Assembly: GCA_947044365.1 (NCBI GenBank)
Contig: OX345636.1
Location: 26,711,466 to 26,775,465 of the forward strand
Direction of reading: 5' to 3'
DNA: 64,000 nucleotides
From: Petrosia ficiformis
Lineage: Eukaryota; Porifera; Demospongiae; Haplosclerida; Petrosiidae
The notes under the pieces: model-generated
Databases searched by the model: none
The model's input: the letters and a program-made list of their open reading frames with translations, nothing else
What the model was told of the DNA's origin: nothing
Shown: positions 1-12,456 of the stretch, piece after piece
Position numbering within the stretch: position 1 is the first letter of the stretch
How the letters are laid out: each line of letters opens with the position of its first letter
Position numbers and translations under genes: made by a program

Positions 1-49
1 TTCTATATTGCTAACATTTAGAAAGCGAGCTCAATGATGAAATACGGGT

Positions 50-870
50 GTAATTATAACTTGAAAACAATGTATCAAATGTCAACACTTTCCAAGAATA
101 TGAACTTAGCACTTAAAAATACACCACATCAGAAAGTGAAATGACTGTCAGAGGTTCACTTTCTGAATTCATACATTAATTTGAGTAACATTGAGAAACA
201 AACCCTATATGTATGTTCAACTCATTTTATCCAGAATGTGATTGAAAACCATGAAATCAGTAAGTAAATTTCTGCTGTAGTTCAAATCTACCACATGGTG
301 CATTGTGATGTTGTGAGCTCATTTGTTTTGAAAGTTTCGATATTGACAACATGGTTCTTTATTTACACCCACTTATATTTCAAGTTTCTCTCCGACAAAC
401 TTTTAGGTGTTCTTAGGACTTTCTCATTACATTGGAACCAACCTAAAATAAAGTAATTGCATTAGTAGATATGACTCGATGGCTTGTAATTGGCTCAAGC
501 GTGTATTTCATGTAGATAGACTAATATAATAGGTTAAATCCAGGAAATGAATGATCAAATATGCATGTAACTTGAAAACGATGCATCATGATAAAATGTC
601 AAAACTTTCTAAAAATATAAACTCAGCACTTAAAAATACACCACATCAGAAAGTGGAATGACTGTCAGAGGTTCACTATTCGATTTCATACTTTTGAGTT
701 ACATTGAGAAGCAAACCCTCTTCAACAATTATGTATACTTTAACTCATTTTATCCAGAATGTCATTGAAAACTAGGAAATCAGAAGGTGAACTTCTCACT
801 GTAGTTTGAATCTCTCACATGGTATATTGTAATGTCATGAGCTCATATGTTTTGAAAGTTTTGATTCAGA
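50..870. repeat. Diverged direct duplication, period about 510 bp
   Basis: Bases 58-345 are repeated at 569-866 with many substitutions and small indels. Shared landmarks are CACTTAAAAATACACCACAT (112-131 and 628-647), GACTGTCAGAGGTTCACT and CTCATTTTATCCAGAATGT. No open frame spans either copy, so this is a tandem non-coding duplication. Confidence 0.75.
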
Positions 871-1950
871 ACATGAAAACAATAAAATTTAAATCTAGGA
901 GTCAAATGATCAAATTACCACAACTATCATCTCAGCAAATGGAACTACTGTCAGAAGCTTAAGTTTGGTTTTCAATCACATTCTGGAAATAATGGTTCAA
1001 GAAGGTCATTACTCCTCAAATACGAATACTAAGATTGATGGGAATCCATTTATGATGTATGCGTAGACATGCACCATTTATATAATGATACCATTTTAAA
1101 GAATCTATTCATCAGTGAGTACGGTAGTACTCTCTATGTAGAGATGGCACGGGAAAAAAAATGGCCGCCCATACATTTCAATTGCAAGTGATGAGCTGAA
1201 ATCTCTGGTAATATATATAATACACACATACCTATTCATATCTAGTGTTTTTATGACTACCAACACATTCTAGATGGCTAAAGATTGTTGTTAAGGTAGA
1301 GAACCGGCGAGTGGCAAAACTGGCAAAATCTTCATAATTTATTATTATTATTATTTTTCAGACAAATCATTTTTTTGTTTGTTGAAACATCACAATGATT
1401 CTAGCACCATTCTAGTCGCATTTATAGTAAAATTCTGGACTACAAGTATCGAGATGATATCTACAGATACTGTGAAAGAAGATAGTCTCAATGACTACAA
1501 AGATTTGATCGCGAATTGGACGCCATTTTCCTATGTGGAATTTAAATACGCATGCGCATTCGTGTACTCGGAACATGGAAGCTGAAGTGCTTGTTGCATT
1601 GGAATAGTAATAGTATTTGTGAGCAAATACATTCTTATAATAATGAAGATAATAATTATTAATATTAAAGCCATTTTATAATAATATTGTATACTATGAT
1701 AACCATTGGAATACTGAATGGTTGACACAGTGACTGACACTACTTCTTGTAGGATGGCAGACAGTGCTGTAAGTGAAATGGAGAATATACATCATCTGTA
1801 AGTGAAAGAGAATGATAATCAATACATAAATACAAAATACTGACTTTTATTGATGAACAAATTTTAATGCATTTATGATTGTATAATTTCATAATGATAG
1901 ATAGTATTTCTGTAATCTACAAAAAAATATTCACACCATTCAGAAAAAAA
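871..1950. other. Gene-free AT-rich stretch
   Basis: I see no convincing gene here. A 68-codon frame around 1379-1585 has no recognisable domain, promoter or splice context. There is a short ATT microsatellite near 1341-1355. Confidence 0.5.
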
Positions 1951-2138
1951 AACCCAAAAAGCATGCAAACAAGGTTGGGAAGCTAACACAGGACCCAAAA
2001 TCAATTCCATATAACCCTACATAAGTACAGCTCTTTGTATTTTGTTTTATAGCAGTGTAAGTACTTATGTAGGGTTATATGGAAGTGATTTTGGGTCCTG
2101 TGTTAGCTTCCCAACCTTGTTTGCATGCTTTTTGGGTT
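1951..2138. repeat. Foldback element, 78-bp arms and 32-bp loop
   Basis: The left arm 1951-2028 is the reverse complement of 2061-2138 with about one mismatch (near 2003 against 2086). The loop is 2029-2060. The near-perfect arms suggest a recent MITE or foldback element. An open frame at 2079-2366 begins inside the right arm and is probably a by-product. Confidence 0.85.
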
Positions 2139-2200
2139 TTGACATCCCTACATCTTCTTTCATTTTTATTGAAAATGTTTTTTATTATTCTTGTTATATA
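2139..2200. repeat. Dispersed repeat, copy 1 (copy 2 at 26543-26605)
   Basis: The stretch starting CATCCCTACATCTTCTTTC is found again at about 26,547 with only a few changes over about 60 bp. The two copies lie in otherwise unrelated surroundings, which indicates a dispersed repeat and not a gene. Confidence 0.6.
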
Positions 2201-2435
2201 TAAGAGTGTGAACACAACTGAATCATATGTTCATCCATCTCTCCATCTGTTTTCTCATCTGGATCCAGCCATCCATATTATACTTTTCATATTAATTACA
2301 TTGATTTTTGAAGATATTTTTATGACCCGTAGGCCCATCCCTATAATTGCTTTCCACGGGGTTTAATGTATATATGTTTGTGTCACTTGCGCGACTATGC
2401 GTTGTATACGTAGTTAAGGAAGTTGCGTCATTCCC

Positions 2436-2463
2436 GGGGGGGGGGGGGGGGGTGGGGGGGGGG
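2436..2463. repeat. Homopolymer G tract interrupted by one T
   Basis: Twenty-seven of 28 bases are G. It could form a G-quadruplex, and it is also a place where assembly length errors are likely. Confidence 0.9.
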
Positions 2464-2469
2464 CTCGGT

Positions 2470-2720
2470 CAATTAATGGGCGTGGCGCGTAAAAGAACGC
2501 CCGATCAAGCTCTACTCACCAGCAGAAAGAAAGCTGTTGAGCTTACGTAGAAACTGGAACTAATAGCTAGCTATTCTGCCTGAAATATATTCCTAAAGTT
2601 CTACAAGGTCCTTTGAAATGTCAGGAGAGTAGATAATCAAAATAATAACTATAATAAGCTGTTGTCTTTCATGCTCGATAAAGTCAGCCATGATTACTGA
2701 ATTCTGCACACCACAAAGCA
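2470..2720. repeat. Dispersed repeat, inverted copy at 17385-17590
   Basis: This stretch (GGCGTGGCGCGTAAAAGAAC, then AATAGCTAGCTATTCTG, then ATAACTATAATAAGCTGTTG) reappears in reverse orientation at 17385-17590. Parts of it reappear at 13560-13625 and 38567-38600. It is probably a non-autonomous DNA element. No protein is encoded. Confidence 0.6.
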
Positions 2721-3129
2721 GTCATATCTTCACTTAAATTTGTAAAGCAATCATAGGGATGTTTTTTTCTCTATATACACTTGTTATACCACAAAGAATG
2801 TTTGCAAGTGCTGTAATCAACATGTTTCAGTTACTTGTTGGGCTATCATATCATTCCATGATGAATAAAGCTTATTTGCTTTTAATACTTCATCACAAAA
2901 TGACATAACAATCCATCAAAGTAACCATTTTTCAGAAAAAGAACAGCTCATTCAAACACCACACAATTCCAGAAAATTTAATATTAGACAACATTTTAAC
3001 CAACAAAATGTACAATCCAAATAAATGCTGCCAAGTTAGAAAGACAAAAAAAAATAACAGCAGTTGAAGACACAGACAATCAAATGAATTTAAATGAACA
3101 TGAAATTAGAGATATTGGGAAAATAGAAA
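2721..3129. other. AT-rich spacer
   Basis: Nothing recognisable was seen between the dispersed repeat and the minisatellite array. Confidence 0.4.
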
Positions 3130-5110
3130 CTAAAAGAAACAACAAAGAACTTTACATTCAATCATGTCATATTAAGTATGATGCACCCAACAGCAGCGGG
3201 TTAAGGACAGAAAGATTATAAGACACCAATGATGATCCTTAAACTCTCAATACTATATCATTAGTTTACGATATGGTGAAAAAAAGGAGTTTGTAACACA
3301 TGCAATTAAATGTAATTACTGAGTATCATATACCAAATTCACATTAAGTATGATTGGAATATAGAAACTAGCAAAGATCCTTACCTTCCGTCACTATTAA
3401 ATACTATCACCAGTCAAAGATACAGTGAACATTAGGGCTTGGGCACATACAATTAAATGGAGTTGTTCAGTATATTGCACCATTAAAAGAAAATCAAGTT
3501 AGAGATGATTGGATTATAGAAATTAGTAAGGATCTTTAGCTTCATTAATTAAACTACCAAATATCCTTACTTGTCAGTCATTATTAAACACTGTCACCAG
3601 TCCATTATACATGTTACCAACAAGGCTAATGAAGTTATGGTTCATTAGAATATGTAAAAATTATCAAAGATCCTTAGCTTCAATACCAAAGATCCTTACT
3701 ATCTGTCACTATTAAATACTGTCACCAGTCTATTATATATACATGTCAACAACAAGGCTTCAGAAACATAAAATTAAATGTGATTATTCTGTATAATGCA
3801 CACTTAAAAGCTAATGAAGTTATGGATGATTGGAATATAGAAACTAGCAAATATCCTTAGCTTCGTTACTTAAACTAACTACCAAAGATGTAATTATTGA
3901 GTATCATATACCAAATTCACATTAAGTATGATTGGAATATAGAAATTAGCATCCTTAGCTTCATTACCAAAAATCCTTACGTGCCATCCCTATTAAATAC
4001 TGTCACCAGTCAAAGATACAGTGAACAATAGGGCTTGGAGACACATACAATTAAATGGAGTTATTCAGTATAATTCACCTTTAAAATGAAATCAAAATTA
4101 GGGAAGATTAGAATATAAAAACTAGCAAAGATCCTTGGCTTCATTATCAAAAATGCGTCGCTTTAAATACTGTGACCAGTCGAGATACAGTGAACAACAG
4201 GGCTTGGAGACACATACAATTAAATGGAGTTATTCAGTATAATTCACCTTTAAAATGAAATACTGTCACCAGTCTATTATACATGTTACCAACAAGGCTA
4301 ATGAAGTTAAGGTTGATTAGAATAACTATATGTAAAAACTATCAAAGATCCTAGCTTTATTACCAAAGATCCTTACTTTCCATCACTATTAAATACTGTC
4401 ACCAGTCCATTATACATGTGAACAACAAGGCTTGGAGAAACATATGTAATTATTCAATATAATGCACACTTAAAAGCTAATGAAGTTATGGATGATTGGA
4501 ATATAGAAACTAGCAAAGATCCTTATTAGCTTCATTACAAAAGATTTATCTTCTGTTGCTATTAAATACTGTCACCAGTCGAAAATACAGAAAAAGACAG
4601 GGCTTGGAGAGATATACAATTAAATAGTATAATGCATCTTTAAAAAAAACAAAGTTAGGGATGATGGGAACAAGCAAAGATCTTTTTTGGATTTGTAAGT
4701 TAAATTACTAAAGATCATTAATTTCTGTCGTTATTCAATACTGATATAAGTCTATTATAAACAGGGCTTGGAGACATGCAATTAAAGGTAATTATTCAGT
4801 ATATTGCACACTTATTATTAAAAGCTAATTCAGTTAGGGATGATTGGAATATACAAACTTGGAAAGATCATTAGCTTCATTGCAGAAACTACCAAAGATC
4901 CTTATTTTCTGTCACTATTAAATACTGTCACCAGTCTATTATACAGAGAACAACAGGGCTTGGAGAGACACATAATTAAGTGGAGCTATTCAGTATAATG
5001 CACATTTAAAAGGAATTCCAGTTAGGGATGAATGGAACAGAGAAACTAGCAAAAATCTGTTGAGTTTCACTTTACATTTAGTTTACAAATTAAAAATTCT
5101 TAGATTTGAT
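3130..5110. repeat. Degenerate minisatellite array, units of about 95-350 bp
   Basis: A composite unit recurs at least nine times. It reads roughly: AAACTAGCAAAGATCCTTA, a Y-rich block, TATTAAATACTGTCACCAGTC, a short spacer, AACAGGGCTTGGAGACACAT, AATTAAATGGAG, TTCAGTATAATGCAC and GATGATTGGAATATAG. The CACCAGTC core lies near 3408, 3593, 3720, 4010, 4172, 4267, 4399, 4571 and 4928. Unit length varies because sub-blocks are lost. It contains no long ORF. Confidence 0.85.
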
Positions 5111-7853
5111 CACTATAGATACCAATGTCTAATGTACTAATGCCTTACACAGCTTGATGATAAATACATTAAATATTGAGTATAATGTACCTTTAAATCA
5201 GGGTAGAATCGTGTATAACAAAGCAACAAATTTAAAGTTTCTCAACTTAGAAACTATCAATATTCTTTCATTGTTAATATTCCATGTAACTATTCTGCAA
5301 CACAGTGAGGAACAAGACGTTCATAAGCGGGTGAGAACGTAATTGAAATTGGAGAGGTGTTTTCAAGTAAAGAGTAGAGATTTTACTCGCAATGGAGTTT
5401 CAAGTGTAGAACAGCATGTAAGAATCAACTGCCTGGAGTGTAAAGTATCTTTATATGTGTTTATAACTTAGGTTGCTGATCTGGACTTGTCTAAAGACTC
5501 TAATAAGCCTGGAAATCAATCCAAAAAGCTTAATTCAGGTGAGAACCTGTTATATTACTCTGTAAATGCATAACCACATCTTGTAACTCACCTTATACTT
5601 TCCATGTATGTCAAACCAATACATTTCCTATGAAATGTTAATTTTGTGTAACCAGACTCAACCCCGTGCTATTCAACAGGGGAAGGTTTTTCTGTACTTC
5701 AGTTTGTCATGGGATATTAAACTCATAGTGAAAGACAAGCAGAAACAATTTAACTGTTAATAAAATCAAGAATACATAATAGAGATGGAAGTATCCCACT
5801 AGTAGCACAACCCTGCAAAAAGTACTTGAGTTGAGAAGATGGTGAAAAGTATGTGCTAGACCACAAGGCGATGTATAAGCATGTTAATCACGTGAATAGT
5901 GACATATAGAGGAATGGCGGAGCTTGAGAAAGAAGTTCTATACAAAGGCAGTGATTTTGAGATCGACAGTGACGATTAGTACCTGGTCGCTCCTAGTAAT
6001 GTTGGTGTACAAAGTGATATCCAACTCTTCCTCATGATTGCCAAATTCCTTCGCAATTTTCTGGAGAGAGGCTACCAATCCCAAAGTTTTGAGAACCTAT
6101 AAAGGTGGAAGATCACCTTCTCTAATTGCAGGGCATTTAGAACCAGCAACACGACTTGACAAACAAGGTAAACACCTCACAGAAGGGATCTGTGATGTTT
6201 GGTTACTGCATCATCCATCTTTGTTTACAATGTGGTCATATAATGCCTTGACACCTACTTAACATGTGATAATTATGTCGTGAATATTATTATAATATTT
6301 AACCCTTTAATAACAAAATATTTAACCGATGACTCAATGAGGGCATGATATTATATATTAATACAAAATGTAACTTGTGAATATCACAGTCCCTTTCTTA
6401 ATATCACACATTTGCGAGGCCCCTGAAAAACAGTCTGGTGACTCTTCTGACAGGTATATAGGAATGTGAGGAAAGTAGACAAAACTTTTAAATGTGTGGA
6501 CAGTCACTTCACAAGCAACTTCAGTAAACTCTATCACTTCTGATTCTGACTGTCTTAGCTAGAAAGAAGACTCTACAGGTACTACAATCAATCTTCATTA
6601 CTGCTAACAGCAAGACTAGTGTTTAAAGATTAGTAGAAATATTATTTGTGATCTTTCCCTTTCAGTAGCACAATGTAGCTTAAAGTTTTGAATTGCTTTA
6701 CACAAAGCTTTGAGTTTTGCACCATTTTAATTACAAGTCTTGGACAAAATGCCTCCATTACTCATCGAGAGAGTGTCTGGTGGACTTGTATATATATCAG
6801 TTTGTGTTTTTACTGAATTTCAATGAGCTGGGTAAAACACTAATGATATTCATAGTCTTAGTTAGGCCAAGTTTATATTATGGAGTATTTATGATTTAAC
6901 AAGTGTATATAATAGAATGAGAGGAAAGTATCGCACTTCCGTATAAGCGAATAGAACAACCATGCGAAAAGTACACAACGTAATCACCTCATGTTAAGTA
7001 GGTGTAAAGATGTGATAATTTACACGAGATAGAATATTTCATGGCATGTCTGGATATTAACCATAGCCATATGTCACTGAAATATTCAAGACTGATTCAA
7101 TTTTGAAAATCATCTCATCAAGAAACTGCTACAATTAATTATTGTAACAGACAAACGTGAAATGAGCAGAACTGTTTTATTGTTATATCCAACAAGAGCA
7201 TTGGATAATCTCAAAACTAACTGTTTTTCTGCCACACAATACAAAATTTTTATCTTTTTTATGTATGGCTTTCATTAGCCACTGATGAAGGCTACAATTG
7301 ATACATGATATACTATCTATTAAGAAAGGATCAGAAAATGATACTCAGTGATTTTAGTGAAGATATGTATTACCAGATATTTGAGACCAAGACTGGTACT
7401 GCATTCCAGGACCAGTAACTGCTTGCTTACACATCCCATTCATTGGAAACAATGTAAAAGATCTATGGACACGATTATAGCATATAATTATAATAATTAT
7501 ATTATAATTATGTATAGACAGATAGCAGTAATTTTATGTGAATAAATCATACAGTCACTGTAATAACTGATGTCTGCCAAGTTGTTATATTAAATAATAA
7601 TGCTATATTAATTAAGAGATCATCCATGTTTCTAATGGCAATACAATTAATATTTATGTACATGAGTAAGTAGGTCATGCTTCTAATGGAAAGTAACACA
7701 AAATTGTGTTGTACTTACAATTACGAACATGTTTCTTAGGAAGTAAATATTTCCATGTGACTTCTCAGTCTGGCTCCCGTGTCCCCTGTAGTCACCATTA
7801 TATAAACCCAGAGCTGGTGGACTATTGTCAGATATTGCTTATTACTATTGTTG
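5111..7853. other. Long stretch without a recognised gene
   Basis: Several short open frames (5154-5342, 6038-6262, 6717-6899, 7348-7545) lack recognisable domains. A 21-codon frame at 5914-5979 starts MAELEKEVLYKGSDFEIDSD and then meets TAG. Its acidic style resembles the start of some transposases, but that alone is not evidence. A CCAGACTCAACCCC...GGGGAAGG stretch near 5653-5690 loosely resembles the Academ-like terminus at 9975. Confidence 0.35.
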
Positions 7854-7910
7854 TAATCAAGCTATCTTGTCACTTCCATCTTCCAAATTTCTTGGATAAA
7901 CTTTGCAGAT

Positions 7911-8459
7911 ATGTGTCCAACACCTGGAAAGTACACGCTATATTTCTCCACATCCTTTGACAAAATCAATGGAGTGGTAAGAAAGTTTACTAATGTTGAT
8001 ACAGACATACACGATGATACTCCAGGCAAACAACCAGAGTATAAAACCGTAATTGTCGAGCAAGGAACCTGGATCTTATATGACAGCAAGAATTACAATG
8101 ATGACAATAGTGTCAAAGGCAGGATTCAAATTGTTGAAGTAGGTACACATCTCCTTGATTTTCAACCAAAGTCACTACGTCCAATTACCAGCACACTTAA
8201 CTCCTTAAGTCTCTTCGAGCACAAGAATTTTGGAGGAAAGATGGTTATTACAACTTCCAACAAAGCAAGCCTTCCAGATTTCCCAATTTTTAACGAAGCC
8301 GGTGTGTCATCCATCATCATTCGACTTAGCAGACGATGGGAATTTTATGCTGGGTTAAATTATACTGGTCAAAAGTTTGCCCTGGATCCTGGCTTCTACA
8401 GTGAACCATCCAGGTTTTTTGGCCAAGATGAGAGAATTCAAAGTGTTAAAAGGCTGTGA
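7911..8459 (+). CDS. Beta/gamma-crystallin-like protein
   Basis: This open frame encodes 182 residues. The C-terminal half carries a clear beta/gamma-crystallin domain: a first Greek-key motif around LFEHKNFGGKMVIT (residues 101-114), then GVSSIIIRL, then a second motif WEFYAGLNYTGQKFALDPG with the usual aromatic and glycine spacing, ending with ERIQSVKRL. The N-terminal half (GTWILYDSKNYNDDN, then VGTHLLDFQP and SLRP) looks like a diverged second domain. Single-chain proteins of this fold are known from sponges (geodin), where they are thought to be calcium-binding or structural. The ATG at 7911 lies just after a splice-acceptor-like CTTTGCAG, and the frame stays open upstream to a stop at 7854-7856. 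An upstream coding exon is therefore possible, and the start is uncertain. The family call is firm; binding properties are not shown here. Confidence 0.75.
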   Translation: MCPTPGKYTLYFSTSFDKINGVVRKFTNVDTDIHDDTPGKQPEYKTVIVEQGTWILYDSKNYNDDNSVKGRIQIVEVGTHLLDFQPKSLRPITSTLNSLSLFEHKNFGGKMVITTSNKASLPDFPIFNEAGVSSIIIRLSRRWEFYAGLNYTGQKFALDPGFYSEPSRFFGQDERIQSVKRL

Positions 8460-9393
8460 ACGAATTCAGTGACTGCAAGTTAACAACTTAATTAACTAAC
8501 ATTGATACATTAATTTTGTTTTCAGTATAATTACGTAGTTATCGTATTCTTGATATTTTCATTGAAGAATGCTTTGTTTAAACTGTTTTAACCAATGTGA
8601 TTGGTTATATTATGTGTTATTTACTTAATAACACTTACAAAAGTAATAATGATATCATCTCTGCACTGTTAAAATGGGGCATTATTTCAACACTTGATTG
8701 TCCACTCAGCAACTCTACAGAATTCCCAAATGATAGCAAATGAGTAATATCACTGGTACTTTTATTAATAATACCAACATCATCAGCACACCAAAGGAGC
8801 AGTGTGCTTTCGATTGTTCCAGACTCCCCAGTACATGTTCCCCAGTGTAAGAACGCTCTCCAAGATTGTGTTTTGTGCATGTATGTAATTATAATTATTA
8901 TACAGGTAACAGCCCACCAACAAGACTGTGCATTTAATACTCCATTACATTTTAACCAATTTTAAAATTTCTAAGCCATTGTGGCTGTTAAACTTTCAAA
9001 GCTGCATTTTGTTATTATCAATGATTTTGTGTGCCTGTGCATGTGTTGTCCTGTGTGGTGTTGCCTCTGTGCTGGCTCACTGAGCACATGAGAATCAAGC
9101 TTTCTGGAGGGGAGAGGAGAGAAGGGTTCCAGTTTACAATTAGTTTACAACCTGACACAGAATACACTCCGAGTGATTACTTCATACATAGATAATTATT
9201 GCATGACAGAGGAAAATCTAAATGATATGCTACCATTTCTGTACAGTACTGATGATCTCACTGTCTTCTTTAGAAATTTCTTGTAATGCATTTATAAGTA
9301 CGGTAATTCTGACAACTGCAAAAAGGATAAAGGTATATTGATGACTAGTACTAGCATACACATGTATAAGACGTGTATAGTAGGTGTTGTTTT
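8460..9393. other. Downstream spacer of the crystallin-like gene
   Basis: The first part is presumably the 3' untranslated region. An 81-codon frame on the minus strand at 8635-8880 has no recognisable domain. Nothing else was identified. Confidence 0.4.
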
Positions 9394-9576
9394 AGTTAAC
9401 TACAACTAAAACCTCTTTTAGTAAGGTATTGTGAGTTAACTACAACTATAACTAAGACCTCTTTTAGTAAGGTATTGTGAGTTAACTATAACTATAACTA
9501 AGACCTCTTTTAGTAAGGTATTGTGAATTAACTATAAACCTCTTTTAGTAAGGTATTGTGAGTTAACTATAACTAA
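9394..9576. repeat. Tandem repeat, four units of 35-47 bp
   Basis: The core ACCTCTTTTAGTAAGGTATT starts at about 9411, 9458, 9503 and 9538. The units alternate with GAGTTAACTAYAACTATAACTAA. They are direct tandem copies with no spacer diversity, so this is not a CRISPR array. Confidence 0.9.
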
Positions 9577-9974
9577 TTTGTGTCCATAGATCTTTGCATT
9601 GTTTTCAATGAATGAAAGATATTAGTACTAAGTAGGCAATTACTGGTACTGGAATACAGCATGTTCAAAACTGAAAAAGCACAGAAGTTAGATTGAGATA
9701 TCACCAGGCTTAGCAACAAAATTAAACTAACCACTTCCACATGACAACCCTATATTTTTTAAAATTCCAGCTATCTATACTTATGTGCTTAATACCGGTG
9801 TACTTTTGGTGACCATTGTTATCCATGTACTTTGTACACACTAAAGCACATATCACTTCCCGATATGCATACAGATGATAATTTTAATAACACAATTTGA
9901 ATAAACCACATTACCAAATGAATACATGACTTGTACTACAGATACATACGTACATACACACATACATACATAAT

Positions 9975-10030
9975 GTAGTCTTGCAAGCCAGACCCAACTC
10001 AAAGCTGGGAAGGTTTGGACACAGCGTTAT
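9975..10030. repeat. Solo terminus similar to the Academ-like element at 52750
   Basis: The stretch begins TAGTCTTGCAAGCCAGACCC, against TAGTCTCGCGGAGCCAGACC at the AcademH-like terminus. It keeps the later GGAAGG and TTTGG blocks and a following CAGCGTT. No partner end was found within the next kilobase. It may be a relic or a diverged non-autonomous relative. Confidence 0.45.
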
Positions 10031-10164
10031 CATCAGCTTGTTTTGATGAACCAAACTGAATGAAAAACGTGGCTACTAAGCAAAACCTTTCACAATAATT
10101 TCTAATTATTTTATTTGAAACCAAATATCAAACTATTACAAATCTGTATAATGACAGTTAGGTA

Positions 10165-10217
10165 TGTAATTAGTTATAGATCCTGCGCATTAAATTAGTT
10201 ATAGATCCTGCGCATTA
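10165..10217. repeat. Direct repeat, two units of about 27 bp
   Basis: The block AATTAGTTATAGATCCTGCG is repeated immediately in tandem. No function was seen. Confidence 0.8.
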
Positions 10218-11139
10218 CTTCTATCATTGCTTACTGTTGTTCTCAAGATGGTGACATTACTAACTGTAGTTCATTGAAAATTCCTCACAGTGCCATTGTC
10301 AATAGCAACATATTACCATTTAATGAAGAGAACCTGGTTTCTTTGGAGTTGATTGTCATATTAATAAAAAAACAGAATCTCTGTATTCAATTCATTGTCC
10401 CACATTGCATTTATCTGTCCATATTAGCAGAGATTTAACTCATTACTTGATGTATGGGCTAATAATTCCTCCCAGAATGTCTAATCCCAAAATATCTAAT
10501 AGTCATAATGTCTAAATACCCTGCAATGTACTTATAATATCAGTAATACCCACGGTTTTCACAGATGTTAGAATGGGAATGACAATTAATAATACACCAG
10601 ATATTGTACCTAATACTATGCTATACACATTGTTTTATTAATATGCTTAATTATTGCATGTACTTTATACACTAGTCATATAGATCAGTATATGACCTCT
10701 GTTGTACAAACTCCACAGATAATTGTGTAGTCACTACCATAAGTTTTACACACTATGAAATGTACATACTAAGTTTAAAAGCACATTGTATTGTTCTTGT
10801 TACAATATTCTTTCAATATACATAAGGATCAAAGAAACTAGTAATTGTAAATATTACCCAACATACAGGAAAACAAATCATCATTGATTTAATCTTATAA
10901 TGAATTATGTTTTGAAACTCAACCATTGAGGGTCGAATAATTTTTACGGTGTATTTATTATAAACAATTGCAATCACTATACATGTAATTATAATAAATT
11001 ATTATATAATTATACATAATACCAAAATTATTGACATGTATTATGTTCATACAGTAGAACACTGTAGCACTTAATTTGCTACTTGTGATTCAAGTCTAAG
11101 TATCATTACACTGTAAAAACAAAATTGTTAAAATAACTC
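10218..11139. other. AT-rich spacer without recognised gene
   Basis: No coding exon, RNA gene or clear mobile element was seen. Short AT-rich palindromes occur, as elsewhere in the window. Confidence 0.4.
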
Positions 11140-11149
11140 TTTGATTTGT

Positions 11150-11680
11150 TATTACTGTCATTATGTCATTATGTTCCCAATGGATAGTAAATACATCTGT
11201 ATAATAAATCATTATGTCATTATGTTCCCAAAGGATAGTACATTATGTTCCCAATGGATAGTACATCTGTATAATAATCATGACTTCAACATACGTACCT
11301 ACACCTCTATAAAGCAACGGACAGAGTAACTATACTTATTTAAGATCCATGAAAAGACCAGTAAATCATCAATCATGACAATTTATTCATCAAAGTCAAT
11401 GAAACAATTAAACACTGTAGAAACTGATTGTTTTTCTAACCTGATTATATGAGTTTCATTTGCTTAATGATGCATTTCTATATGAAGTAGCCAATACTAT
11501 ATTTCTAATTGATAATACAATGTTTACTTTCCGTTGTAAACATGTTATTATGTTCCTATATAATGGGAGTACAGATGTACTATCCATTAGGAACATAATA
11601 ATCATATTTATGACAGAAATTTAAAACAATAATTATGTACCCAATGGACAGTACATCTGTATAATAATCATGTTTATAAC
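11150..11680. repeat. Cluster of repeats built on TTATGTTCCCAATGGATAGT
   Basis: Direct copies lie at about 11167, 11219, 11241 and 11634. An inverted copy (GTACTATCCATTAGGAACAT) lies at about 11576-11595. Most are followed by ACATCTGTATAATAATCATG. The mixed orientation suggests a small foldback or decayed element. Confidence 0.7.
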
Positions 11681-12313
11681 TGAAGTAAAATTGTATTCTT
11701 TATTATGGCATGTACCTTATACTAGTCAATATAGATCAAGATGAAAGCAAATAAATTATTACTACTACTTGTAATCATTAATTACTTTGCAAGAAAAGAA
11801 ATCAGCATTGATTTATACTGTCTCAGGAGGAATTGAAACTAATGTAACCAAATGAGGGTTAAAATAACTCATTAATTATTTTTACAGTGAACCACTTCCA
11901 CAATTTAAGTACCTATACCACTATAAAGCAAAAGACAAAGTAACTGCATTTATTTATGTTAAGTAGCTAATTGCTAATCTATACCACATTTCACTATAAT
12001 CAACAAAGCATATAGACTCTGTAAGCCTGCATGCAACAGACCATCCAGATGAGTTGGATAAAACATGAAAATAGCAAACAAAAGCGCAAGAGCTGAAGAG
12101 AGACCTACTATGCCTGTCTAGTTTTTTAAGCTTAGTACTTTAGCTTTATAGGATATCAATGAAATGAAGTAAATGTCAGATAATCGTACCACTGAAGCTT
12201 CAGGGGAGAAGTTACCTCTTGATCAGAGAGTCATTCAGTTGGGTGTCAGTCCCCGCAGGGCGGCCTATTTGTTCAATTGAAGGCCTGAGGATCTGACGCT
12301 GTCTCTTTTTTCT

Positions 12314-12315
<2 letters not shown>
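11681..12315. other. Spacer without recognised gene
   Basis: Nothing with coding or RNA character was seen. The stretch near 12190-12300 is a little more GC-rich, but no domain could be read from it. Confidence 0.35.
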
Positions 12316-12368
<53 letters not shown>

Positions 12369-12456
12369 TACATACATACATACATACATACTTAATTACA
12401 TACATACTTACATACATAGTATTATACATACATAATATTATACATACATACATACC
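12316..12456. repeat. CA and CATA microsatellite
   Basis: About 24 CA repeats are followed by CATA repeats with some decay. A minus-strand frame through it (12265-12498) is an artefact that gives runs of Cys-Val and Met-Tyr-Val. Confidence 0.95.

Noticed and set aside
9394..9576. Regular repeats that could suggest a CRISPR array
   Set aside because: Units are directly tandem without unique spacers, unit length varies, and the DNA is eukaryotic.
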